Positions 34,936-47,900 of a stretch of DNA of 64,000 nucleotides are shown piece by piece. Below the pieces are notes generated by a model. It saw only the letters and a list, made by a program, of their open reading frames with translations, made no database searches and was not told the origin of the DNA. Within the stretch, counting starts at the first letter, position 1. Each line of letters opens with the position of its first letter. Both the position numbers and the translations under genes were made by a program. The DNA lies in NCBI GenBank assembly GCA_026874595.1, contig CM049315.1, positions 19,737,664-19,801,663 on the forward strand, written 5' to 3'. This DNA is from Sipunculus nudus (Eukaryota; Annelida; Sipuncula; Golfingiida; Sipunculidae).

Positions 34936-36713
34936 TTATCTTCATTCATTTGCAAACTGGTAATGATGCAATTCAATATAAAGTTATCTCTTTCTTCAAT
35001 ACAAAACAGATGAAACTTACAATCATTCAACCGAACCATTTTAAAACATACGTAAATGGGAATGTGTAACTGTACCATTTCTATAAGGTGCAGGTTGTGA
35101 CAGTGTTATAAGTTAAATGCATATAAATAAACCAATGGCTACAAAACCTGTGATAAAATATCAAATAAAAGATAAACAATAGTAATATTTATATTCAAAT
35201 TTACCCATCCATTCTGGCATAACACATAAACCTATGCCATCGTAAGTCCAAAGTTAAAGTCAAACTGTTTCATATTGTCTAAATGAGGTAATAAAATAAT
35301 ATAATTGATATGAATATCAGCAGAAAGACCTTAATAATAATGTGTGGATACCATTTCTGAGACATCTAGTTTGGTTCTCCTGTAGGTAAGTTATAATCTT
35401 AATAGAAATGTAGCCTGTACTTATGGTGCCATGCCTAACTGTCCGCCCTCCTGTGTGTGTATGAAGACTTTTAGAATCTATATTATAATTGGCGGCCATG
35501 GTACTCGCCTAAATACTGGCGTTGTTTTCGCCTAAATACTGAGAAATCTGACAATATATTTCCAAATGGGCGATTGCAACGTCATCTATCAGCAGTTACA
35601 TGAATTACGCAGAAAGGGTGATATGCTAGTATATACAACAGAACAAACCACACAACCCGTATATGCTGCAAATGACTGCACACACGTGACCACTGTCCAA
35701 GAAATTGAAGCTGTAATCAATCTCTATCGAGAAATCTACCAGTAATACCGAAAAAGTAATGAATAATAGGAAGTTCTCGTTAAATTATCCCTAAAAACGG
35801 TTTGGCACTCGCTGGTGGGTGTGCACTCGTTACGCAGTGCTCTCACGACACTCTTTTGACTTATCAGTTACTTTGTTGAATGAAATGGATCAGTGGAATG
35901 AACGTTACACGACCATAGCATTAAGTGTGAGTGGTGGGTAACGTATACCACAGATAGGCCCAAGTCTGAGCAGCTCATTCACAACTCGTTTGAACAAGGA
36001 AGAAGAAACGGAGTTTTTGTTAAATATACAAAGGATTCACCGTCCGCTTCTTTCAGTCACCGACAATATTCATCCGGCCACCGAGATATGCTTCGTTCGA
36101 AGCAATTCTTAATGTCCTTTGATATGGATCAAATTGTTTTTTTTTAAAATCATTATTATATAAATACAAAATAAAAAATAATGACAATTTACATAATATG
36201 ATACAGCTGTGCCAGTTAATAATGCTGTACAACTTATTAAACCTCCAGCTTAATAACATCTTCACTCCTTGGTCCAATTAGGAGAATAAGTAGCATTTGT
36301 GTAAATCACTGTTTTGCAAACTTCCGCAATAGGCTTGATGCAACCTTGACATTGTACGTTTTCTTGCTCTATTATCCGACATTTCGCAACGAATCAAGTC
36401 AAATCCAATTCATTCCATAGCTAGGTCATAGATTTCTTACAGAAGCATTCTACTACCTTCAGATATTTTGACGGGCACACACGAGATGCAATTGCTATCC
36501 CCTTCCTTCTTTGCTGTACAGTTGTTCCCACTTGCGTTAGCGCTGACAGTTATGACAATTGCCTGATAAAGTTTCTTTCAAACTTAAATTTTTTTTCGAG
36601 TGAACATTCTTGAATCAAACAGGCTCCACGCGTTGAAAAAATCTCATTACATTTCTGGCTGTTGAATCTCAGTTGGTACATGGAGCAATCAGCAGATGGC
36701 AGCACTAGTGCCG
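34936..36713. other. 3' flank of the receptor gene
   Basis: No exon is supported here. The first several hundred bases below 36714 should be the 3' UTR of the minus-strand receptor gene. I saw no canonical minus-strand AATAAA within about 700 nt of the stop. Confidence 0.45.
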
Positions 36714-36872
36714 TTAGTATTCTTCGGCGAGATAACCGAGCCAGTACCCGAGGTTGAACAAGAAGAAGGTGAGCGGGAACATGTACCTGGACCACTTGTC
36801 TATCAAGTGAGCCTGCCTGCGGCCCTCAGTTCGGTATTTTGATTCCTTTTTTTCCTTACCATCATTCATGAA
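36714..36872 (-). CDS. Receptor exon 8: end of intracellular loop, M4 and stop
   Basis: It starts after ATTTTCAG, in phase 0, with FMNDGKEKKESKYRTEG. Then follow HLIDKWSRYMFPLTFFLF and LGYWLGYLAEEY, then TAA. The IDKWSRxxFPxxFxxFN signature is the hallmark of M4 in anionic Cys-loop receptors. The basic stretch before it is the membrane-associated helix region. Confidence 0.93.
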   Translation of the reverse strand, partial: FMNDGKEKKESKYRTEGRRQAHLIDKWSRYMFPLTFFLFNLGYWLGYLAEEY

Positions 36873-36983
36873 CTGAAAATGAAAAAAGGAAAATTACTTT
36901 ACATTTTAGTAAATCATGAGGAGTGAAAGATTTTGTTTATGATATGTAAGCCATCCTGTCAACTAATGTTTGTGTTGGTTATA

Positions 36984-37044
<61 letters not shown>

Positions 37045-40000
37045 ATTTATTGGTAGACTATTTTAAAAAAGCTACAGTGAAAGACAGAGACAAAGGGTTA
37101 ATAAGTTAGAATGAATCAAAATAATACCTGGTTAAATGTTACTAAAATAGAAATAAAACTAAGTGTCTAAGAAATCAGCGTTTTTATACAACACTTGGAT
37201 TCCATTATAACTGTAAAGGTTATTGCTCCCATTCACTATGAAGTACACTGTAAAGCTACGGATTGGCTGTTTAATATCACAAGCATTCTAAAAAAATTAA
37301 ACTGTAAAGTGGGGTGAACATCCCATGAGATACACTATGTATCCTAGCAACAAGAGAATTCAGAAGGTTATAGGATATTAATGATGGCTCTTGTCATGAT
37401 TTGTTAGTTCATTTATATTTTATTTCTACACTACGTGATGAAATATAATTTGAGAGAATAATAGTCCAGTTTAAATGAACATCCTTTGGTTGAACACATT
37501 GACTAATATCAGCACAGTCAATACCACTTGAGGAAGATATATTTGAAGTGTACTTTAACGCTCGGTGTATTGAGTCAGGCGTATTGGAATAAGTAAAATG
37601 AAAAAAAAAAGTTAATTAAGAAAAAAAAATCAAGTGAAAGACCGTTAAGATATGATAAATTTTGACAAATAAAGTAGTCAATTCTTCGTAAGGAATGTTG
37701 AGCGGTTGGTCCCTAGATCTGTTACTGCTATCCTCAAATTATCCAATTAATTATCTTTTTAATGTCATAAGCGTCATCGTCACCAGAATCACTCGTGATT
37801 GACCTCATCATCGCCATCAGAATCATTGTCTTTTTAATGTCATAAGCGTCATCGTCACCAGAATCACTCGTGATTGACCTCATCATCGCCATCAGAATCA
37901 TTGTCTTTTTAATGTCATAAGCGTCATCGTCACCAGAATCACTCGTGATTGACCTAATCTTTGCCATCAGAATCGTTGTCTTTTTAATGTCATAAGCGTC
38001 ATCGTCACCAGAATCACTCGTGATTGACCTCATCATCGCCATCAGAATCAATGTCATAATTAAAGTTATTAGCTTCATCGTCACCAGAATCCCTCGTAAT
38101 CGACGTCATCACCTCATCAGAATCATTGTCTTTTTTAATGTCATAAGCGTCATCGTCACCAGAATCACTCGTGATTGACCTCATCATCGCCATCAGAATC
38201 ATTGTCTTTTAAATGTCATAAGCGTCATCGTCACCAGAATCACTCGTGATTGACCTCATCATCGCCATCAGAATCATTGTCTTTTAAATGTCATAAGCGT
38301 AATCGTCACCAGAATCACTCGTGATTGACCTCATCATCGCCATCAGAATCATTGTTTTTAAAATGTCATAAGCGTCATCGTCACCAGAATCTCTCCTGAT
38401 TGACCTCATCATCGCTACCAGAGTCAATGTCGTAATCAAAGTCATTAGCTTCATCGTCACCAGAATCCCTCGTAATCGACGTCATCACCGTCATCAGAAT
38501 CATTATCGTCGTCGTCAGAGCCATTGTCGTCATCGATGTCATCATCATCATCACCATCATCATCATCAGCATCAGAACTATTGTGGTCGTCACTGTCACT
38601 GACATTTAAGTTTGAAAACTACAAAACAGAGACAAAGGAATTATGCAAAACATGAACAGCATGTTATTTTTCATATGCTTTACGTTAACGAAAAAACAAA
38701 GCGATTACTCAGTACTGTAACTTTCATCGGCTGTATTCACTGATACATTTTAAGCTCACTAACAGGCGGCCTTGGTAAAAGCTGTTTCCTAGGGGAAGAC
38801 TGGTGATTTTGACTACTGAGAGATTTAATCTATCTCGTCCGCTTGCTCTCTAAACAAGCACCGCGGGGCAGCTCAGACATACATGGCCAGGGAGAGAAAT
38901 TCATCTCAATTATCTATTCCTGAGGCTTCGTGCGGAATCGTGGATATATGTGTCTGTTTATCTTGTGTGGAGGAACAAACCGAGACCACAGTTAGTTAAC
39001 TTCCCGAAACTAACTTTGCAGTGTCAGTTTAGATTAACGACACGTTTTTCACATTACCCAGTATATATACTTCCGGTTCAGATGGAAAATAAAGGAAACT
39101 GCAGTTTTGCTAACAATCTGGTATTTTTACCTATAAATTAGCCTACGAAGTGAATCGCAAATTTGCGAGGCTCAGTGGTGAAAATGAAGCCGAAATTCCT
39201 CGAGCCGATTGTCTTAAGGGGAAATAACAGTTCATAAAATAACATGTTTGGTCGTTCATTTTGATAACTATTTTGATGAGTATTGATGGTCATCTCCCGC
39301 AGTCGTAATTAAGGCTTATCGTGTTTAGTGAGTTTTATCTCTAACATTATTTTGGACTAAAGTTTTTGTGCGTGGAATATCTAAGAGATAAACCATCGAT
39401 TTCAAACTTATTTTTAATTCTTCTAGCCTTGTTTGCGCGGTGTGTGTGTGTGTGTGGTGGGGGGTGGGGGGGGGGGGGTGGGGGTTGTCCAGTGATCGCT
39501 TGGCGTTTGCAATCATCTAGTTCTACATATACACGACCTTGACCCTCGCCCATAATTCACACACACAGAAAAAAGCATATAATACCCATCCAGGGGAACC
39601 AATACGAGACATATGATTTACACACAATACAGTATATGCTGCTTCATTGAATGAAAAACATCTGGCTGACGGTATTTTTATCCCGGGCATGGCTCTATAC
39701 CCGTGTTTCTTTCTTTGTTGAGGGCGCGCCTCTACAAAAAACTGCGGCATCCATAAAAAATGACGTGTTCTTCTCTGTGCATAGGAACTAGTTGGTATGC
39801 CCCCACCTAAACCGTCTCTGTCTACTGAGGGAGCTGGTCTCATGCATAACATACAAATATGTTAGCTTAGTCCACTGTTAGGGTACGCGCGGGTACATCC
39901 CGTTATAATAATCCATTCCTGTGAGTAAAGCTAATAACTTGTCCTTGTCCCACCTGCTTTGAGCTAGTAACTCCGTAAATTCGGAGAGAGTCCGTGTATT

Positions 40001-43000
40001 ATTCACAAATATCGGTCACATTTAAAAATATAATAGTCCTGCTAAGTGCCAACGAAGTAGCTAACAGGTGACCCATGGGTCATGACGCTCAGCTGACTAA
40101 GAAGACATTCACAAAAGGAATTTTATCATCAGAATGCCAAATTTTGTAGGTGTTATCCCCATTCAATTGAAGCTTAGCTCGGAATATATGGGTAACAGAG
40201 ACCTAAATTCAGCATTCCAAGGAGATTTTTCAGGGAACTCCATGGATGTAAAGATAGAAGATTCTAGGTCCTATGGTTATGATTTGTGCCCTGTTAACGA
40301 ACAACCACCTCTTTGAAGGTATTAAAAAATTGAGTAAAAATGCGTAAAATTAAAAAAAAATGCAGGTGGCGCTCAGATTCTGCAGAAACTGATGAAACAT
40401 TCCATGATCAATATCTATGCTAAGAATCATGAGGATCAATGCATTAGTTGTTCAGATGCTTGAGCTTTTGTATCAAATTTAGCATTATTCGGGGGGGGGG
40501 GGTTACTTCGGAGCCTCATAGCTCGAAGAATATGGGTAGCAGAGACCTAATTTCAGGTTTCCCAGGAGATTTTTCATGGACCTCCCTGGATTTCAAGTAA
40601 GAAGATTCCAGGTCCAGTGGTAACGATTTGTGTCTGGTTAACGGACAGTAAGACAGACAAACGGACATATAGACGGATAGACAGACAGACGGACGACGGG
40701 CAAAGAGTAATCGCTATAGCTCAGATGACTTTCAATAAGTTGAGCTAAAAATGAATTCACTGCGTCTCAGGATAGTAATGGTTGAAAGGTTAGCTCAGTA
40801 ATGTCCAATAACGTTGTGATTCCGGGATGGCCGTGTTTCAGGATGATAGCGTTACAGGGGTTGTCGTGTTACAGTTATAATCACAGTTATTACATGGGGG
40901 GGGGGGGGGGGTTACTTGTGGTAAAGGAGTGGTTATGTTCTAGGTCGGTCCGGTTGCCTGATTGTCGTGTTATCCGGAAGATCGTGTGGCCGTGGTGTTT
41001 GTGTTACGGGGATTGTTGTGTTATCGGGGCGGTCATCTTATCAAGTTTGTCGTGTTGTTAGGGCGGTCGTCTTATCAAGTTTGTTGTGTTATTGGGGCGG
41101 TCGTCTTATCAAGTTTGTTGTGTTATCGGGGCGGTCATCTTAACAAGTTTGTTGAGTTATCGGGGCGGTCATCTTATTAAGTTTATTGTGTTATCTGGGC
41201 GGTCGTCTTATCAAGTTTGTTGTGTTATTGGGGCTTTCGTCTAATCAAGTCTGTTGTGTTATCGGGGCGGTAGTCTTATCAAGTATGTTGTGTTTTCGGG
41301 TCGGTCGTATTTGAAGTTTGTAGTGTTATCGGAGCGACCGTCTTATCAAATTTGTTGTGTTATCGGGGCGGTCGTGATACGGAGTTTGTTGTGTTATTGG
41401 GGCGGTCGTGTAAGAAGAATGGCCGTGTTTCCAGGGTGGTCGTGTTATCATATTGGTCGTGTTACGGGTTGGTCGTGTTATCAGAATGTCGTGTTATCGG
41501 GGTGTTCGTGTTATCAGGGTGGTCGTGTTACGAGGATGGTCGTGTTATCAGAATGGTCGTGTTTTCGGGAGGGTCGTGTTATCATGGTGCTCGAGTTACG
41601 TTGATGGTCGTTTTATAAGAATGGTCGTGTAACCGGGGTGGTCGTGTTTTCAGGATAATCGTATCACCAGAGTGGACGGGGTACTGGGATAGTCGTGGTA
41701 ACAGAGTAAATGTTACCGGACGGTTGTGTTTTCAGAATGACCGTGTTACCGGGGTGGTCGGTGAAAAAGTTGGTCGAGTTTCCAGGGTGTTCGTTTGAAA
41801 AGGGTGATTTTGTTACCGGTGAGGGGTGCTCCCAGGCTGGTAACTCGTGTTATCATGGTCAAATAGGTGTTTTCTAAGATTTGTTATGCCTTCTTTTCCA
41901 TTATGACAGTAGGGCTGTTGTTCAATTTCTCATATTCCAGCAGGCGGTTATTATGAACGTTTCAGAGAAAATGTAGTCGTAAAATCGGGGTCTGGTCATT
42001 AGTCCGACAGCCAGTTAATTGGTATGACACTCCTTTGTCCGAGTAATGTGTGACTCGACAACTGTCGGCTCCTATATCCTTAAAGAAGTCAAATTTTCCG
42101 TCCGTTGATCACACGTTTTACTTTAAGGACCAATTCAGCTTTTGCCCTGATGATTTTATGGGACAAATAGTAGGTTAGAATATAAGCTTACATACTGATG
42201 GTCTGTCCTTATTTTTCTTTCTCCCAAATGAAGAATATATGATGATTCTAATAACATGCACAAATTTTTATAAGATTCATATAAAAATAAGACAACATCA
42301 AAATTGATTCAAAGGATTAATTAAGTATGGGTAATGTCAGTTTGCGGGTAGGTCACCTATACTGCACTTTTACCGCCATAATGTATTGAATTTTTTAAAT
42401 TTATCACTCACCGCATCAGTTTCCTTGGGTGGAGCGTTAGGTTTAGAGCACGGAATCTTCATCATGGTGTCTCTACGTGACATCACATTGACGAAGGCGA
42501 ACTCGATAAGTCCAGCGAATACGAAAACGAGGCACATTGACATCCAGACATCTATAGCCTTGATATATGACACCCGTGGCAAACTTTGTCGCACACTCGA
42601 TGCTTGCGTGGACATAGTCAACACAGTCAAGACGCCCAACGAGATTCTCGCGGGAACTGCCTCGATATTCAACCAGAAGGACACCCAGGAGAGCACGACA
42701 ACCAAGAAGGTGGGGACGTACATTTGGATGATGTAATAGCCTCGGTTTCGCCGCAGTACGAAGTCAGCGCGAAGGCAAGGGAAATCTCCAGCTACAAAGA
42801 GGATCAAATTTCCTTCTCTCAGACTATAAACATTTAAAAGAAGATAGATCTAGGAAAGATTGTGATGCAGAAAATTAACGCGTTAATGTTATTTTAACAA
42901 AGTTTTCCATTCAATCTTGGTACGCGACAATTAAATGCACTTGAATATAAAACTGGCAGCGAAATAACCTTGGGCAAGGCAAAACATTTGAAAAAATTAC

Positions 43001-44746
43001 CCTTCTATAAACGAGTATTAATTAAAGAATAAGATTTGGTTGTTATACTTACTCGCGCCATAACTCACGTGACAGGGGACATTGGGGTCGATGTATTCCA
43101 ACTCAAATTGAGGGATTTCTAAATCTTCAGATCGCTGAACCGCCTTTCCCTGCCACGAAAACTTCATCATATCTGATGAAAAAGCATCTACAGAGGAGAA
43201 ACAACAATAAATACATTTACTCCACAGTTACTACCAGCGCCATCTATTGTTATGTGAACTAATATACGTTTAAAAAGCTACCTGTGTACATTAACCATGT
43301 GGGTGTAACTACATTAAATAAACACTGGAACATTACCGTTAAGGTTATGCTGTTTGACAAATGGTGGCTCCTTGAACTATTTAATATTTGTTTATTATAA
43401 ACGAATCCTACGATATAAGACTTTTCACTAATTTCTCTTAACCCACAGTATTTGTTTGACTGAAATGACAGAGAATATGATAATTATATGTTTTTTTAAA
43501 TAGATTTGACTTTCCTCAATTCCACTAATATATGTTTTCTAAAACCATTATTATGAAACTAACAATTACAATTTATATATCTAGTGTGTACTTAATCGTA
43601 CACAGTTAAAATATCAGTGGCGCCCTTTGATGGGGATACCATTACTATACCTACAGCTTTCTAAGAAGATCGGACATCGCTGCGTGTCAAGTGGAAATTT
43701 TTGAAGCTGCATCGGACAAGACAAGGTCAAGGTCGTCCTGCAAGTCACGGCAGAAATTAATTCAACATGTGACATATCAGTAATTTCAACTCATCTTGCC
43801 ATACTTTATAAATATATGATTAAGCATTCTTGTTATAAGAATGCAGACTCGAAAGAGAGGGTGAGAAATAAGAATATTAATGTTGGTAGAACGATAGCTT
43901 CTGGTTTATTAATACCAGTCACCATAGGATCCTGATCTCGAGGACTTACACGGGTTCTCGGCAATTCTGAAATCCTATTAAAGTAGCCCTTTTCAGAGAA
44001 ATATTTTCATGAATATTCCTCAAGTCTATTTACCATGAAGGTCCTTATTATACATTGACCAGTTCCTATATGCATTAAGAGGTATGTGATATAATATTTT
44101 TACCTTGCACTGTAGTAGACTCGGCCGTCGCTGTAGATACGGAGGAGTCGATTTGGCACGGTGACGTCATGGAAATAAGCTTTCTTCTCATTATGGAAAA
44201 ACAGGTCGGGAACCCAGATAGAGTTGACGTACGAAGGGTCCAGCTCCATCTGGTCTACGTCCAAGAGATGTCCGTAAGCGAGACGTTTATCCGTCCATGA
44301 CTGTCTGACAAATACAGTGATCATGTAATCCTGAAAATAGAGAAAACACTAACAATTGTGGCTGCATATAAGTATATGGCACAACTAAGACTCGAATGCT
44401 TTTTTTTAAATTCACCAATAAACCCACTTTGGACGTCAATTGATTTTAGGGAAACCAACGCTCGGTGTCACAGAATTTTATTTGTTACTTTAAAAAAGTT
44501 TTAAAAAACCAAAATGGTGCACTTTCGATACATGAAATATGATTAGTTTACACATACCCTTGTGGCCTAACCCACTCCGCGTGTGCTAGTGTCACGATGC
44601 TAAACACGAGTCAAGCCATGGACCTTGTTTGCTGAGCGGGACAACCCAAACGGGTAAAAGCAATAGCCCACCCACACCCCAGGCTAAGACTAAAAGCCCC
44701 TTCCCAGAATATCAATACTTCCCTCACTCCTGCCACGTATTACGGC

Positions 44747-44801
<55 letters not shown>

Positions 44802-44869
44802 CTAAAGTATTTTGCTCAGTTTTCAGGACTATTTGCAATCATAAATTAAATTTGAAGAGCATTTTAAAG

Positions 44870-44912
<43 letters not shown>

Positions 44913-47900
44913 TTATATACATAATGGGAAAATTATTGGGGTAAATATGAAGAGACTATAAACCGGATGACAGAACTTTCTCGAATTCACTCTGTTGAAA
45001 ATTATGTGTTCCCTTTCCCTAAAAAGTGAAGTGGGCAATGGTTCTTTGTCCCTAATCCCTAAAAAAATTAGGGGGACACATGAAGACCCATGAGTTGCCT
45101 AGGATGCCATGAATGAAAAACTATTCAAGCAAACAAACAAACAGACATACAGATCAGATAGGCACTGGTGGATGACGGATAAATAATTTCCTTGACAGGG
45201 CATACGAGGAAATTGGTTAAATTGTATTGATCCGTGAAGACTGGAGTATATTAGCTATTTTGAAAGGACTCCTTAATGGATTGATAGCCGTGCTACCTTA
45301 TGAACGAGCAATGGACCGTGTTATACATGATGCCAAGTGACATGAATATCATTTTAAGCTGGGTGAATATACCTCACTGAGGTTAACTTTTATAAATATA
45401 CGGTTTCTTATACAGATATAAATGCATTATGATCTCAGCTCTGGGATTCTTCATTAAATCTCTCGTCACAATATTTGAGTCATTAGGGTGATGCAGGAAG
45501 TAGAGGTGAAGTCTTTGTATGATAAATGACTGGATGAGCACATGATGATAATATGGCTCCAAGCTGATGCACGTACCATTGTTGTCTCGGAGATTGAATC
45601 GAAGCTAGTGACCCATAGATTAAACCTCACTTCCGTCACGTTACCTTTAAGAACAGAACATAAAACAGATTATTGTTACATTAAATATGCTTCACTCGAT
45701 AAATTATAACTTAAGCAGACCAACGTGATAAATGTATCAGAGTGAATTGTCGTGGCGGAAGCGCGATCTGCCGGTAAGCCACAAGTCTTAGTTTAATATC
45801 CGTTTTACTGAAAGCAGCTGCATGCTGTGAAAACAATAGACGGATATAAGGTTAACGTCTTGTTTTGTTGAGTTCCACCTGCCCACTTCACCACAATCAA
45901 TATATTCAAATACAGAATAATGAACAGTAAATTCTAAACGATTGGTGGGTCTTTTTTCAACATTTTACCATCAACTTTAATCTCTCATGTTTGATCGTTT
46001 TAATATTAACATACCGATTGCTATTGTAATGGTCCAATATTTGATGCTGGCCCACAAAGGGTATTATATTGGAATGATACATACTTTGACAGTTTGAAAA
46101 ATATGGTAAAGCAATAGCAGAAGAAAGGAAATGAAAATACTACCATCATCAAAGTTTGGGGACAGGCGCTTCTCGTAGGAAGAGAACACTTTCCTGAGTG
46201 CCTCAGATCTAAAAAACAAACAGAAAAAATCATTAAAACACATGATATGTAAGAGTATATGATACTGGTATGATACTTAGGTGGCAACGCTTTAGCAGTC
46301 CACGACGACTGCCCAGAAGACTTACTGCTAGAAGCCTTTATTTTATGCATGCATCATATTTGTATTATCAAATATTGTGTCCCTGTCGGCCTTGATTCAA
46401 GGGATATGGTTTATCATGCTATAGTAAGAGATATAAATCAATCTGCGAATCTATTGGCAAACTTCTATGTGATCCTCAGAGTCAATTTGCCGACGCTGAA
46501 GTGGTCTAGACGCCATCAAGTGCGCTGAATTGAATCCGCGGTCGCGATTTCCCAGATTAACGCTATTTCACACCTTTTCACAGGGGAGGTCTTATTTATC
46601 TGTATGCCTGGAAGCGGCTGTTTGAAACCGGTGCCGGAAAGCAACAGGAATGCAGCGTGCCTAACATCAGCCGGGCATCTAGTTTATATTTCTTCACTCC
46701 AGCCCGGAGATCATGTCGGAGGACTGGACCTTATATTTAGCACCTGATGTACGCATATGAAAATATACCATGTGTATAATGAACCATCTGAATATGCGGG
46801 ATTCACAGTATATTTACTTATATCAGCTACATTGCTCGTTAGCTTATTCATTTCAGTGCTCCGTTGCAGACCCGGACGTCTCAATGTTTGTTTTAGCTTT
46901 ACCGACCATCTAGAGGGTTATTGTGACCAGATGGGCAACGATGTATTTGTTTATAATATAGCATGGTGGTATAAGGGTTAGGGCGCTGGACTTGTGACCG
47001 CAAGGTTGTGTGTTACCATCCCGGTCTCACCGCCTTCAGTGCTATACCGCCTTCAGCGGCATGACTCCATGTACTTATTACAAGGTCGAGTTCTCTCCAC
47101 CCATTAGTGGATACCTTGGTGGTTACCCAGACATGTGCGGCAGGAAAATGATGGAATCTCAATAATTTCACTTTCGGATGGACTTGTAACGTTATTGTTG
47201 AAATCAATGCGCGTTGAGCGTATGCAGCATTTTGCATAAATTATCGGAAACTAGGGCTGATAAGATCTTTTTTTCAAACATTATTACTAAATGTAATACA
47301 AGTTCAGCTAAAAATCTTTATCATTAGTAAAAATGCGTCAACTACAGCTCAGATATAATAATGTTTGAACTCTATTATTAGATTAAATCATGATTGATTA
47401 TATACGAAAACCGGGAGTCCATTTATCCTAACTTCAGCTTGGAGCATTATATTCAAACTGGTAAATTATATGAATCTTAATTCGCGTATTCAGTTCAATA
47501 ACCAGTTGTTTTTGCCCTGAGGATTAATTGTTTTCCCTAAAACGATACATTAAGCGGATGCAATGTTTGCGCATGGGAGATTGAAGTCCAATAAAATATT
47601 CTGGTGTGATGGAGAAAAATGATACCGGCCGGAGAAAACGGAAATGGGCTCGCATGTTGAATCGAAAGAATATCACTTCTGTTGCCACCTGTCAGTGTTA
47701 CCTGATAATTATAATTGATTCAGAAAGGTGGTTGAGGCACATTTGTGGCTAATAGCATTAATAGTACCGTGTGACCTGAGGCAACACAAGCAATATAAAC
47801 TTCTCATAGAAAATCTATATCAAGGCACGGGGGGCTTGGGGTTCCAAGGATTCTGGGTTTGATCTGTTCCTCGTCATGGGATTTTATACCAGGTCGTCAT

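Larger units (their letters stand above)
36873..42411 (-). other. Receptor intron 7
   Basis: A 5.5-kb intron holding a (TA)n tract (36986-37041), a 75-bp minisatellite, an acidic open reading segment with a strong acceptor (38464-38618), a (TG)n/poly-G run (about 39438-39486), one GTGACCCATGGGTC family element and a 17-bp minisatellite. Confidence 0.75.

Noticed and set aside
34198-35069. Two overlapping 200-codon Leu/Ser-rich ORFs
   Set aside because: They are translations of a CT-rich low-complexity tract in different frames, with no domain.
41020-41830. CRISPR-like array
   Set aside because: The units are continuous degenerate tandem repeats without unique spacers, in a eukaryotic gene.
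46021-46350. 109-codon ORF with a hydrophobic stretch as a receptor first exon
   Set aside because: It reads through the exon 2 acceptor in the wrong frame relative to the receptor; 60577-60665 fits phase and signal-peptide features.
47820-47900. Third tRNA-derived repeat (GGGTTTGATCTGTTCC resembles a B box)
   Set aside because: No convincing A box at the right distance.
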